Source: Perca fluviatilis (Eukaryota > Chordata > Actinopteri > Perciformes > Percidae). From it: DNA of 64,000 bases. The position numbers were made by a program, and so were the translations under genes. Where the stretch lies: NCBI RefSeq assembly GCF_010015445.1, contig NC_053120.1, positions 9,082,114 through 9,146,113 of the forward strand, in the 5' to 3' direction. Below are positions 44,600 through 56,590 of the stretch, piece after piece. The notes below the pieces were generated by a model. It made no database searches. It worked only from the letters and a program-made list of their open reading frames with translations, and was not told where the DNA came from. Position 1 is the stretch's first letter. Each line of letters begins with the position of its first letter.

Positions 44600-45130
44600 T
44601 GTTGTACATCACATGCAAAGGTTGACCTTGTTGCCGTGCATGGCAATGAGAATGAGTGTGCAATGAGAGAGAAAGGGGGGGGCCTGGCAGAGACAGACTG
44701 CATCATATTCATCAGGCCTCAGGACGTACCAAACCAACCCGGCTTCCAAGTAAATTAATCATGTTTTTGTAATTGCAGGGAGGAAGGTGGTCATCGAGCG
44801 GTCAGAGGGATGTCAGAGGAGGAAGAAGAAGAGTCTAAGAAATGCGAGCCGAACACAAAGTACCACCAGGAAGCGATGTGACTGAAAACAAAGAGGAAAG
44901 CTGTGAGTGAAATTAAATGGCAACATTGGCGGCATGACCTGACTTAATCTTCCCTCATCTTTGGGTCAATTAACCGAAAAATGAACCGAGTGAAGCGTCT
45001 TGTCGGTAGATAAATCAGAGATTAAAATTACATTAATTTCTTTTCTTCGGGCCGGTGGCTATGTGATCATTTATTCATCATCTGCTGCATTTTTTTTTTC
45101 AATTTATTTCTGTCCAACAGAGGACTGAAA
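44600..45130. promoter_or_regulatory. Candidate conserved non-coding block
   Basis: Unique sequence with homeobox-like words (aagtaaattaatcatg, agattaaaattacattaatt) and no repeat ends; an exon-like aattgcag|ggaggaagg at 44779 has no open frame. Speculative. Confidence 0.2.
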
Positions 45131-46226
45131 GAAGAAGAATGAACATCCCACAGCCTCCCCAAACAATAAAAAAAACCCACTAACATATCACAAACAAACG
45201 CACATAAAGTCTTCCTTCAAAGGAAATGTTCAGAATTCATTTCCTATTTTGTCTGAAGATATTTGTTTTTTGCTTTGATGAGCTTTGATGCAATGTAGAC
45301 TTTTGGAGAACCCTACTGAGTTCTAAACGAAAGTCAGAGGAGGATGTTTTGGAAAAAGGGAGGAAGAAAATGAAAAATATAAAAACAGAAAAACTCCCCG
45401 TCTGCAGACGGGCTTTTGTTCCTCCAGACAAGCACGATTGATGCCCCCTTCCTCCAGAGGGTAATATTGGCGAGACCAGGAACCAACCAACCTTGAATTC
45501 CTGCATCCTTTCTGAAAGTTGTGCCTTTGGTGCAGCAGCAGTAGCAGCAGCAGGTGCACTTCATAAAATGTTACAGTGGATGGCTAGCCAGTGAAGGATG
45601 TACTGAATAAAGAGTCTTTAGAGGTTTAACAGGCTGCTCTGCTTCACATCAAAATCTCTCAAAACTCTCTGCAAATGAACACAAAGGGTTAAGTCTGTTT
45701 AACCAAAAGCTGCATGTCATATTTTTGTAAAACTTAACATGGCAAAGCTCTTCAACATGGTTGGTCTCAGTTCTAATGGTCACAAATACTGACTTAAATA
45801 CCCATTCGAAAACACTGCTTTCTCGCAAGGCAATCAGGGTTTGTATTTCCTTTTTTTTTTTTATGATACATTCTTTATTATTTTAATATTTTGAACATAC
45901 AACATACAGAACAACCAAAACAATTGAACAAGAACCAAAACCTTGCCTAGTCCCTCTCCTCTACTTCTTGTGATGATGAGGTCATTAGGACCGATACCTG
46001 TGCTGATGCATTTTTCCATAGGTCTATAGTCGATGACTTGGCTTTGTTAATCCTTGCTGTAGAGAGCTCAATCATAACTATGTCCAGAAAATACGCCAAC
46101 CACTGTTTTATATAAAGCGAGTGGGGGGGGGGGCGGAGCCAGCACTGAGCTATCATTTTCTCGGTTGCGGTTGAGCCGGCTAGTTTGTGTTTACTTTTGT
46201 ATTGTACTTTTGTAAGTATTTTAAAC
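45131..46226. other. Intergenic, no gene seen
   Basis: 45850-46090 begins with a T-run and an A/T-rich tail-like stretch that may be an inverted retroposon end. Confidence 0.35.
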
Positions 46227-46930
46227 TAGAGAAGGTCCGATACCATTTTTTGCTTCACGATACTGATTCCGATACCTGAACTTGCGTAACGGCCAATACC
46301 GAGTACCGATCCGATACCAGTGTGTTAAAAAATACATATATTTTACTATGGTTTAACAGCTGTATACGGCTAACGCTATTTCAATCAGGAGAGACTTCGT
46401 TGCAGATATGCAAAGGTTTATTGTACATATGCATAATGAAATGTACAGAGTCTTTGGAGATTAGACTCCGTCGTTATAAAAATAATTTTTTAAAGGGGTA
46501 GAGAAACCAAGACATATCCCCCCGATGGAGTCTAGACACTGGTGGTGGTGGTGAAGGAGCCCGAAGACCGGAGCCGAAGGAGCTGAAGGAGCCGAAGGAG
46601 CCGAAGGAGCAGGCTGCCCGAGGAGGACCCAGGGTGCCGCGGGTGACGATGACTGGAGGTGGAAGGGGAGGGGGAGGGTTGAACGCTTTGCCTGAAATGA
46701 CAGCTGACAGCAGCAGAGAGAGAAACAGATTCAAAGCAGGGATGTAATGCTGTGATTGGCTTGTGAAATTCATGGCCAGATTCATGGCCAGATTCAGATT
46801 GGTTTAACTGAAAAGTGAACGCCTCTTAACAGCTGATTAGTTTTAGGAAGAGAGACTTTCCGATACCGATACCAGCATTTTAGGCAGTATCGGAGGCTTT
46901 TCTGATGTTGGTATCGGAATCTGAACATCT
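46227..46930. mobile_element. Degenerate hAT-like element with GATACC motifs
   Basis: The left end tagagaaggtccgataccat and the right part ttccgataccgataccagca...ggtatcggaatctg are inverted-repeat related. The interior has a GAAGGAGCC tandem run (46565-46605). No clear target duplication. Confidence 0.6.
46565..46605. repeat. Short tandem repeat, 9-bp GAAGGAGC(C/T) unit
   Basis: Four to five near-identical units. Confidence 0.8.
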
Positions 46931-48229
46931 GATGCCACTTGAGTGAGATCAATTTTCTAATGCTTTTTGACCTCTTAGAATTCCTCGAAATATGTGCTTG
47001 TGTCTTTAATACCGCAGCTCTCTCTGCTGGTATCAAGATAACAGAACTTCTTCAAGTCCTTTCTTGAGATCAAAAAGTGGCAGATAGATAGATTACACTG
47101 TATCAAGGGCTTATACGGACACCAAGTTAATAGTATAAGAGGTAGTGCTGTGCAGTGTATAGTGTATCTTTTTTTTCTGTTCAGCCAGTGAAAGAGTTTC
47201 AATCCTTGTTTGGGAAAAGAATATGTGAATGTCCATAAGGTCCACAAGGACCTTTCAACCACATTGCATGGCCTTCATTCAGCAATATGCTACATGAGGG
47301 GGGAGATCATACCACCTGTCTTGGTTAAAAAAATGAAACATAATCTATAAAACCAAGCTTAACTCCGGCAAAATGAACAACACTCCGGGGTAGTTTGCAA
47401 TGTTTCATGAATGCAAAGCTGATAGCCGAAACCAGGAGATTTGCATTGCAAAATAGCATCAAGAGTAAGATGTTCAGACATTTTCATCCTCATTACCCAG
47501 AAAATGATGTGAGGTGATGTCAGTAAACTGCACGCAGCGCACAGATAATTACCAACGCAGCTGGTCTGTGATTCTCGACGAAGAAGGATTACACAAGCAT
47601 GATTACGGACAGATCCAACGTTGTGAGTCCCACTTTCTTCGAGTGGAGCGTTCCGTCACCACCGTTCGTATCGTTTACTGTCAGAGGAGGCACTTTCCTG
47701 CCATGAGTGCACTCAAAACCAGCTAATGTACATTGTCCTAATTAGTCAACATAGAGCGGTTCTTTCAAATGCAGCCTCAATTTGTTCATATACAGTACCA
47801 TGGAAAACAGAGAGGGGACTTTGCAGGCCTGCCTGGAGTAGGAAGGTCACTCCCACTCGCACCCTAGTGCAGGAAGAACAGATTTGTAGCCTGGGTAGAG
47901 TGATGTCCAGGCCGGGGGGGGGGAGAGAGAGCTGCCAGTTATGACAGTGGGAAGAAGCATGGTGTGTAAGGGTCGACTGAAACCTCAACAATACAAGGTT
48001 ACACTTCCATAAGCACCAGGGTTTTGCATTTGATATGAGCAATAAAGACTGGAGGAAGGAGATACACAGTACACCAAAAACTGAGGTTTGCACTGGAACT
48101 GACACAGGACTGACAGCAGCCATTTAAAAAACCCACAATCAGAAAGTCAAAACTTTGAATAAAGTTTTCTTACTTCAGGAACCGTACCTGGATGTTCCAA
48201 ATTTTATGTTACGGTCCTGTTCCTTCAGC
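46931..48229. other. Intergenic, no gene seen
   Basis: No repeat ends or coding exon recognised. Confidence 0.35.
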
Positions 48230-48269
48230 TGTTGAATGAGAAGGACAGTAAAAAAACACAGAATAGAGA

Positions 48270-48392
48270 GAGTGTGTGTATGTGTGTGTGTGTTTATTTA
48301 ATAGTGGATTATAATGCTGTTCACATTCTCAGGGATCATGTAGCCCACGGCACATCATATTATGAGTGTGTGTGTGTGTGTGTGTGTGTGTT
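48270..48392. repeat. Two (GT)n microsatellites
   Basis: GT tracts at 48270-48295 and 48366-48392 separated by unique sequence. Confidence 0.9.
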
Positions 48393-48579
48393 TGCGCGCG
48401 TGCATGTGTGTCTGTCAAATTGAGGGTGTTTGAAAATTTTCTCCCTGTGTAAGTGTGTGTATGGGTATGTGTGTGTTAGGTGGATGAAAAGGGGGAATGG
48501 CATATGGAATATTTATATTTATTTATATCAATATTTATATTTGTATCTGTTTTCATGACTGTTTTGTGTATCTGCACCT

Positions 48580-48632
48580 TGACCACCCACATTTCCCTAT
48601 TTTGGGATAATAAAGTTTACCTTAAGTTTCAT
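48580..48632 (+). repeat. LINE-like 3' tail
   Basis: Cacatttccctattttgggataataaagtt resembles the 3' end of Rex/RTE-type retroposons that finish ttgggataataaag (from memory). Confidence 0.4.
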
Positions 48633-48929
48633 TTTAGCTCTCTATTATAGTACAATGTATTTGTTGATTTAATACGTTCTTCGTTATGTTATCTGTGAAA
48701 TTAGATCTGTGTCCCTCTTAAATCGTACCTATTGACTAAAAAAATGAAAGATAGGCTCAACAGTTGCATCATATATTTCATGTCCAAGCATATAAACCTC
48801 AATCATGTCTCTCTGTCCTCTGTATCATCTGTATGCAAGAGTCCGTAAACGTAATTTTCTCAATATGTGACAGTTGCTGATCAGGGATTTGGACCATATA
48901 CAAAATGTTTTGCATCCTACTTCAATAAA

Positions 48930-49163
48930 GAAGTGGAACAAGCGCCCTGCTCTTAAAGGGAATGTGAGATGACGCTCTGATTGGTTTATTGCACGTTACG
49001 CCCAAACCACACCTAGCTACTTCAGACCAACCCATTTTAGATTTGCGTCGGGCGCAAGAGTCATTTATCCCGCCGGTATAATAGCAACAGCGGCCGAGAT
49101 CCGCCCACAAAGCTACTTGCGTTTTGCGTTTCATACTTGCGTTTTAGATCGTTAAAATAGGGC
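48930..49163. mobile_element. DNA-repeat fragment
   Basis: Ctcttaaagggaatgtgaga...gattggtttattgcacgtta and tgcgttttagatcgttaaaatagggccc are words of a repeat common in fish (from memory). Ends not fixed. Confidence 0.4.
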
Positions 49164-49179
49164 CCAGTATGTGTGTAAC

Positions 49180-49442
49180 CAACAGTCACGGAAGGCTTGT
49201 ATCATGTGGGCTCGATGGTGTTTTTTGCCCACAACTGCTCCTTCCAGACAGCGCTGCGACCGCTGCCTTCAAGGCACCTAACCCTAACCATAACCAGTGC
49301 CTCCCAATGGCACCTTCCAGGCAGCGCTGCCTGGAAGGCACCGTTGGGGGCAAAAAACACAGATAAACATCATGTGGCAGGCAGTTTTTTTGTCATTGCT
49401 TAGAATTCCTCACAGGGGCGGCAGAAACTTTGCACTATGGCT
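49180..49442. mobile_element. TTAA-type element fragment with palindrome
   Basis: The right end cttagaattcctcacagggg...gcactatggct followed by TTAA (49443-49446) matches 3222-5070 and 27144-27456. It contains a perfect 26-bp palindrome at 49313-49338 centred on GCAGCGCTGC. Confidence 0.6.
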
Positions 49443-49897
49443 TTAAAAACGTAAAAACCAGAACAGTGAAGAATTAATAATGCCTGCTATGGCATGTCAA
49501 TCATGCATACTCTTTTTATCGTGGCCATTAGAGCAAGTTCCTGAAATAATTAAGGTATACAACATTAGTGTGATGTTTACGACAGTGACGTATAGCTGTG
49601 AGACTGCCGTCATACGTTGTGTATAGAACGTTGGCACTAAGCCCGCGAAAGTGGTTAGTCAGTAGTCTACAGCTGTATGTATGAGACCTGCCTGAACATA
49701 TCACAGTAAAGTATACTAATTACTCAACCAACGTCTGATCATTTCAAAGACCAAATGAGAACATCACAGTTCCATTTGAGTTTTAACACATAGACCCTTT
49801 GGTCTGGAGCTTTTTTTAACTTTTCCAAAAGTAAAAAACATATTGCAGAATACAAAAGTCAGTGCTCATCTCCTCATTTGTAATCACCATATCTCTG

Positions 49898-50135
49898 TAT
49901 CAAACAAGTCTTGTGCATTACCTGTACTGTTGTATTATTATATATTAAACAAGTCTTGTGCATTACCGGTACTGTTGTATTATTATATATTATATATTAA
50001 ACAAGTCTTGTGCATTACCGGTACTGTTGTATTATTATATATTATATATTAAACAAGTCTTGTGCATTACCTGTACTGTTGTATTATTATATATTATATA
50101 TTAAACAAGTCTTGTGCATTACCTGTACTGTTTTT
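49898..50135. repeat. Minisatellite, five units of 45-52 bp
   Basis: The unit aaacaagtcttgtgcattac c(t/g)gtactgttgtattattatat starts at 49902, 49947, 49999, 50051 and 50103. The first spacing is 45 and the rest 52, the difference being one extra tatatta. Confidence 0.95.
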
Positions 50136-51312
50136 AGGTCTGAAGAATTTCTTTAGAGCTCTCCAATACAAGGTGCAGGTGGGTTTATTTCTGGGACAAC
50201 ATGCTTATCAAGGGACAAACTGAGGTTTTACACGACTGAGTCAAGTTTGGAGAGTTAGCAGCACAGCGGGCTGAGCAACGCGACGGCAACCAGAGTTTGG
50301 CCCCAGGCAATATGTTCAGTACAGGCACCGTTCCTCATGTTGCGTTTTTCATGTATAAATTTGAAGGATGTTGCGGAAAGAAAGCCCATCCTCGGTGCCG
50401 TGGACATGAATAATGAGAATATTTTCCTTTCATTATCAGGTCTGTGAGAGGAGGGAGAGACATCCATGTGGAATTTCAGAAAAGGTAAAAACAGCATTAA
50501 TGCAACAAAAGAATGAAAAGTATCCAGTTTGTAATCATAGGGTAGACTCAATGTTTGCCTAGAGTTGGTGGAAACCAAACAAAAACTGCCTTTCACAAAA
50601 GTAACAATGCTGAGACGTGATTCTGTTATTGGCTTTTTCACATTTATCGAACCCTTTTCAGCTGGTTTTCCATCTAGCTCTTTGTGGTACAAACAGTGTT
50701 TGCCCAAAGGTTTAAATACCTTTTGAATGCACAAGTACCACTTCCTCTCTCCCAACAGGTCCCATGAGATTGATTAATCTAACAGCTTGTTCAAATAGGT
50801 GTGTTTATTTACTCAATACACGATGGTCCATTGGCTTAGTCAGGTTTTACATTCATTTACATGCTGCAATCCCCGGACAATTTTCAACATTTTAGTTTGT
50901 GTGTGTTTTGACCTCAATCTGCCACAGCCTGAGCCTAATCAAGCTTGATTATCTCCTGAGAATGTCTCCTCGCTGTGGTTAAGACTCATTCAAACAAAAG
51001 TGTACCTTTTTCGATGCACGTCAGTTTTAATTTGACAGACACAGGTGTATAGCACGTAACATTAATAGTGGTGCTGTTCCACTTAGTAAGCCCTGTCTGT
51101 AACCACGTTTGCATCCAAAAGTAGCACACATATTAACATAACTTCCAAAAAAACCTGCAAATGGAAATACAGTTGAATGGGTCTTTTCACCTGTGGTTAT
51201 GCAAATATTAGGTGTTGGCTGCATTGAGATAAGCAGTTGGTGGCGGTAATTCAACATGATCTCATGGGAGGGCGTATAAAAAGCAGCCACTTTTAATTAT
51301 TTCAATTATGTT
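50136..51312. other. Intergenic, no gene seen
   Basis: The longest open frame in the window (50255-50755, -, 166 codons) lies here. It has no recognisable domain and no exon context. Confidence 0.4.
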
Positions 51313-51463
51313 GTCAGTGGTCGTGACAGCCGTCGTTGACACTAAAGGTACCGGTCACCATGAGGTGACGGTTGTGAAGGCGGCCGTGACAGTTAGGTTT
51401 CGCCACAAAAAGGTGAGGTAAAGTTTAGGCACCAAAAGGACTAGTTCAAGTTTGGGTTAAAAC

Positions 51464-52356
51464 TAGGGCTGCACAATATATATATATATATTTTTTTTTA
51501 ACGTCATTGCGATATCAACTCGCGCAATAAGCGTATCACGAAAGGCAGAAGGAGATTCTTTTGTGTTAGGTGAAAGAAAATGTCAGTGGAAAACTGCCCT
51601 TTAAAATGTAACCGTTGTTCTTTTTTTAGTAATGCCTTTTATATTCAATTCAATGTTCAATTTGTTCAATAAAAGAATGTTGGAAATGATTTCCTTTCAT
51701 TTGTTTTTCAACAAATGAAAGGTCTTTCAAGCAATTTGTTGTATTTTAGCAGAATACTGAAAGCAGCAGAAATGCAGAACTGAGTACACTTTAATATCTG
51801 TTTACTAGCAAGGACCACAACAATATGTCGTTTAAAGTTTTAATGAATGCTTGGTTATAGAATGTTGAGATCAAAGGAGTGGATTTGGATGGGGGTGAGA
51901 TTGAAGAAGAGAAGTCGTCTGGTAGGTTGGTCCGGGAGGGTGAACTGGAGACCGGGTGGAGTGAAACTCAGCGTGGGGGTTCCGTCTCAGGCGCTTTCAC
52001 ACGGGCAGATTTTTTCAGACCCCCCGGGCGATACCTAGAATGAGAGATGAGAGAGGTATGCATGGGTTGAGTAGGAAAGGAAGGGATGAGGGAAGCAGGG
52101 AAGAAGGAATGAGGTAAGGGGAATGTTGAGGTATCGAAGGGAGAGGGTGGGTGGGTCGAGAAGTCGGAGACAAACAGCACTGAGCGGGTTGGCTTGGAAT
52201 ATCAAGGCTTGTCGGTGATTAGAGGTGTGGTTGAGGTGTAGCCCTGCTCCTGAACCTAAGACAATTCATTAACTTCATTTTATTCATGGCAAGTAATATT
52301 GTTATCGCGATATTCCACAACGTTATCGCACATTTTCCTCATATTGTGCAGACCTA
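51464..52356. mobile_element. hAT-type element TAGGGCTGCACAATAT, 893 bp
   Basis: Ends TAGGGCTGCACAATAT and ATATTGTGCAGACCTA (15 of 16 paired); perfect 8-bp duplication GTTAAAAC at 51456-51463 and 52357-52364. It sits inside an older repeat (about 51313-52690). No transposase frame. Confidence 0.95.
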
Positions 52357-52999
52357 GTTAAAACACCGGTCCCCTTACCCCTGGGACACAAACATCTGTA
52401 TCTTCTCAAGTCTTGCGTCTGGGACAGAACTCCGCTCCGCAACTTGAAAGTCCTGTATTTTTGGGAAACATCTACCACCTCGAACTCCTCCCTATGCGTA
52501 TTTTCGCGGTCTTATACAGCGACATTACCCGTCTCCTCACTTCTGGAGTAGTTGCTCCAAGCGTGTAATATTGACGCAGACGGTTAGTTGAAAGCATGGT
52601 ACTAAGACATGGTGTCGCACCGTGACAAACGACGGTGACTCAATGACTCAACAAATTGCCGTGTTATTTATACGCCAATTTGTGAGACCAGGCTGGCTAA
52701 TTCTCCAGTCAGGTGCCATAAACCACTGCAAAAGAAGACGGCGCAACAACGTGGCGTAATTAAAAGGCCAGGTCAATTCCACACATTTCAGAATTCGTCA
52801 GACATTGGAGAGTGACAGCATTTCGCAGCTTTTTGTATCCTTATATTCTTCTTCATGACATAAAGGACCTACATAAAGGACATTGTTTATGTAAGTCTTT
52901 GGGTTCTGGTTCTGTACGTTTGGTCTTTTTTTATATATGGTTTGTTTTGTTTATGTTACGTTTTATGCAATACAACATTCTCAAAATCAATTAACTAGT

Positions 53000-53057
53000 T
53001 GACACAGTCAACTGTAAATGAAGAATTGTACTTGTACGATTACATGTGACAAATAAA

Positions 53058-53110
<53 letters not shown>

Positions 53111-53112
53111 GT
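53000..53112 (+). repeat. Retroposon 3' tail with (GATT)n
   Basis: Gaagaattgtacttgtacga...gtgacaaataaaattg followed by about 13 GATT units; the tandem probably grew from the LINE tail. Confidence 0.75.
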
Positions 53113-53239
53113 GAGTGAGATAACATGACAGTGTTGGTTGAAAGGTGTGACAAACATGAGTAGTATGAGAGAGTGGAGTTGTTCCATTTGTCAGCACAAA
53201 CTATCTACTGTACTTCATTTTGAAGGTCATGGTTGAATC

Positions 53240-53580
53240 CAATACCAATACTAACATTAAGTTATTCAATCTCGTCTCCCACTCAAAACCATGCGGCCAT
53301 GATCGTGACTGTGACCTTTACTCTGTCACTGATGGTGCCCAAACTAATTAAAAACAAAGTGAGAAACGCCTTGAAATGATCGTTTGTCTCAAATTCTCCG
53401 TTTTAGGGAATTAAGTGAAAACTGGGACTTATATCTGCTCCAATTTCCAGGCTGCCACTTTTATTTAGGCCTCCTGTGCCGTTATCTTGATTCCTACATT
53501 TTGTTTTAATGGAACTCTGGATGTTACAAGTTAGTGCCCAGCATCAATCACCTCAATTAGGCAAGAGGGAGCTCCGGTTA
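53240..53580. promoter_or_regulatory. Candidate conserved non-coding block
   Basis: Unique sequence with aaactaattaaaaacaaag, aatcacctcaattaggcaag and tgtgacctttactctg (nuclear-receptor-like). No repeat ends or frame. Speculative. Confidence 0.2.
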
Positions 53581-54111
53581 TAGTGTGTGAATCCTTTATT
53601 CCTCTGTTTGTGTGTTTGTGCGTTGGGGCTGCAAGGAGATTCCTATATATAAAGTGAGAAAATAAAGTGAACTTAAGAATGCTCTCCATCTGGGTGTCCT
53701 ATATCCAGTGCATATATATTTGCTGTTTAATAGTTTATAAAGTCTTGCAAAGGTCTCTGTCTGGATGTTGTCATTGGAATTTCTGTCGTAATTTTTCTTT
53801 CGGCACTCCACACGTCCTTTCTGTTTTCTTCCCTTTCTCTTTTGTTACTGTTAACCGAGGCCGTTCAGCAGATAGGAGGGACGAGCACAATGTGAGACTG
53901 TCAGACCTGTCTGCCATCTGCAAAGAGCCTTGTCACAATCTCTTCTCTCATCCATATTTCTAGGCCCTCATGCAGATGGCTGCGTGCTCTCCTGTGTTAG
54001 ATCCAGCCGCCGGCATCCACCAACAAGGTCTCCTGAAGGTCTCGTGAAGGGGCCAGGAGCTGTTCTAGGGTTTGTGCATGAAAAGTGAGAAAGAGAGGGG
54101 AGGATTGCGGT

Positions 54112-54144
54112 TTGTGTGTCTGTGTGTGTGTGTGTGTGTGTGTT
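54112..54144. repeat. (GT)n microsatellite
   Basis: About 15 GT units. Confidence 0.95.
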
Positions 54145-54720
54145 TTGAAAGGGGATGAAGGAACCGCTGCCAAGCTGATGTCAGCGTTATAGGACTTAAT
54201 CTAACAGCTACTGTATTGGCAGTGTTGGCTTCCAACATGTCTAATCACTGGATCATTTGACACAAATAAGGTGTATCGTGTCATTAATGTTACACATTTT
54301 TGATTCATGCCTGGTTATATGCTGACGTTGAAACACTGTTTAAAGCCAGTGCTCCACATTTTGAGAAATAGACCAATTCACTTCCTTCAGTTAGATGAGA
54401 AGATTGATACTTCTCTTGACTGTAATGGGGGTGGGGGGGAAGCGGTGTTTGTGTGTGCCCCGGAAGTGTTTTAACCCAAACCGCAAACCTTTAGCGACCG
54501 TCACCTCACAGTGACCAGTAGCCGTATCCATGTCACCTTTCGGTGGCTAAAATTAACTGTCACATAAGTGATGTTCCGTACGATATCATACAAACCTGTT
54601 GATTAGAATACGTTGAGCCAAGAGACACAATGTTTACATTTGAATAATTTTTTTTTTTTACAAATAATACTTGTTTACAATGACTAATTTAGTCAAAAAA
54701 GTTACTCTAATCAATTCTTA

Positions 54721-54856
54721 TTCTTTTTTTTTTCATTTTTTGGGGGGCATTTTAGGCCTTTATTTAAGAGGCAAGTTGAAGACATGAAAGGGGAGAGAGA
54801 GGGGGAATGACATGCAGCAAAGGGCCACAGGTCAGCATCAAACCCTGGGCCCTCCG
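54721..54856 (-). mobile_element. tRNA-derived SINE (copy D), 5'-truncated
   Basis: The - strand body ctttgctgcatgtcattccc, tail aaataaaggcctaaaatgcc, with a perfect 16-bp duplication CTCTAATCAATTCTTA at 54705-54720 and 54857-54872. The A-box half of the head is missing, a sign of incomplete reverse transcription. Confidence 0.93.
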
Positions 54857-55245
54857 CTCTAATCAATTCTTAAATATTAATAATTGATCAAACGAGAATT
54901 ATCCCGTGATTCTGCAGTTCCCTTCAGCACTACGGAGGGTTTCAGCTGGTGAACATACTGGAGCATATAGCTGCTTTTTTTCCCCTCAGGAGTTGGTGTA
55001 GAGCAAAACATAGCTAAAAAAGAGTGTATATTACATTAGCAAAGTGGCCAAAAACATGACTCCAAATGAATGCTAATGTTGCTCCAAATTGCAACTGTTT
55101 GTCTTACAGCCAGTGTCTTCTTCCCAAAAAAGTCATTTTAAAGCAGATGTAAGCAAAATTATGAATGCAAGACTTTTGCTTTTAATTTAATTACATTTTT
55201 TTTTATTTAGTTCTAATTTTACTCACCTTTTACTTAATACCTTTT

Positions 55246-55302
55246 TTTTTAGGGAGCAACACTTAACATACAGATGGTATGTTAAGTGTTGCTCCCTAAA
55301 AA
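55246..55302. repeat. Perfect hairpin: 26-bp arms, 5-nt loop
   Basis: The left arm 55246-55271 (ttttt then agggagcaacacttaacata c) is the exact reverse complement of 55277-55302; loop AGATG. No mismatch in 26 bp. Confidence 0.97.
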
Positions 55303-55667
55303 TATAAACGGGTCAGAAAAATTTGTTTAATGTCTGTACTATACATTTTGAGGACATGCATAGCTGCACCGATTTGATCCTTTGGGAGAGGCTCAGGTGT
55401 GTACGTTCATTAAAGTCTAGAACAAAGGAATTACAAAAATAGATTGGTAATCTGAGTGGTAGGTCACTGCAAATGATGAATCGACCCACTACAGCCCTAA
55501 TACTTTTTTGACATTGGATCCCCTGGTGACACTACAGCTGTGTCCCAGTTCCACCCTATAAAGTATGCACTATGTATTAATCTGCATATGTTCTTGCAGT
55601 TAAAGCCTCTACAAGAAATGAGTGCTATACTCACGGAAAATAATATATAAGTGTTAATGCCCGATGT

Positions 55668-55696
55668 GGTTAGGGTCAGGGTTAGGGTTAGGGTTC
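55668..55696 (+). repeat. Short interstitial telomere-like repeat
   Basis: GGTTAGGGTCAGGGTTAGGG then TTAGGG: four TTAGGG-type units, one with TC in place of TT. Confidence 0.85.
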
Positions 55697-56590
55697 ATTA
55701 TCAGGAATGAATGGACGAAGGCGAGGCCAGAACCATTAATTACCTGATAAGGGACACCTCAAAGGGTATTAACCTGCTTATACCATGGTCACTTGCCAAA
55801 GATTTTTTTTTTAAGACCATTAATTTATATTTCAATGCATTTTAGAATTAAAACCTTAAGTTTTTTCAAACAATAACTTTGTTTCTCTAGTAACACCTGA
55901 GTATTTGACTAATACCTGGAACAATCGTTCCCATCCCATAAGGTTCTTAAGCAATGAAAATGTCACCCCTCCAGGAAATAGGATGGACCTTATATACGTT
56001 TTGCCACGAATGGCAACGGGAGATATTTCTAGTCCACTCCGCTCATAGGACACTTTGGCTCAGACAGCTAACGTTATGAGCCAGAAAGCTAACGTTATGC
56101 TAGCAAGATTCAAAGTCAATAACATTGTGTAGGTTACGGTTGACAATCAGTCAATTTCATTTAACAAAAAGACAAGCTAGCTATGCGGCCCTGTCACTGT
56201 ACCTAAATCAATAAAGACTTTAACGAAGAAATGATACACCATGTGTGACATTAACGTTGGCCACAGCCTGAAGTAGCGAGTTGAACAGTGAACAGGAGGG
56301 GAGCTGATCGCTGTGAAACAAAGTCAGTTCATAGGGGTAGCGGAACTTACTTACAGCTTTTGTGTTAGCACCGTCCTGAGGTGTTCAGAGGACGAGCAGA
56401 GAAGGACTACACTCAGTGTTGGAAATAAGATATTCAGATTCATCAGATTTTGTTTTTCATTTAATGTAGCACATTCATTTGGAAGGGTAAAAGTTTTACC
56501 AGAACTCATTAGTAGGTATCCTATATCACTTTTTAATGGACACCCTGCAGCCAATCAGAATTGAGTATTCACCCAGACCATAGAATGATT
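55697..56590. other. Intergenic, no gene seen
   Basis: No coding exon; short open frames without homology. Confidence 0.4.

Noticed and set aside
44779..44905. Exon-like stretch after aattgcag
   Set aside because: All frames carry stops or are unrecognised, and no partner exon is seen.
46474..46785. 103-codon open frame with Pro-rich and Gly/Ser/Phe repeats
   Set aside because: Product of the GAAGGAGCC tandem and low-complexity sequence in a degenerate hAT-like element.
50255..50755. Longest open frame in the window (166 codons, - strand)
   Set aside because: No domain or family resemblance, no splice or promoter context; one or two frames of this length are expected by chance in 64 kb of AT-rich DNA read in six frames.
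29621..54856. tRNA-like heads with A and B boxes (29.7, 34.1, 43.7, 54.8 kb)
   Set aside because: They share a common non-tRNA body and tail and have target duplications, so they are SINEs; the acceptor stem is not that of a working tRNA.
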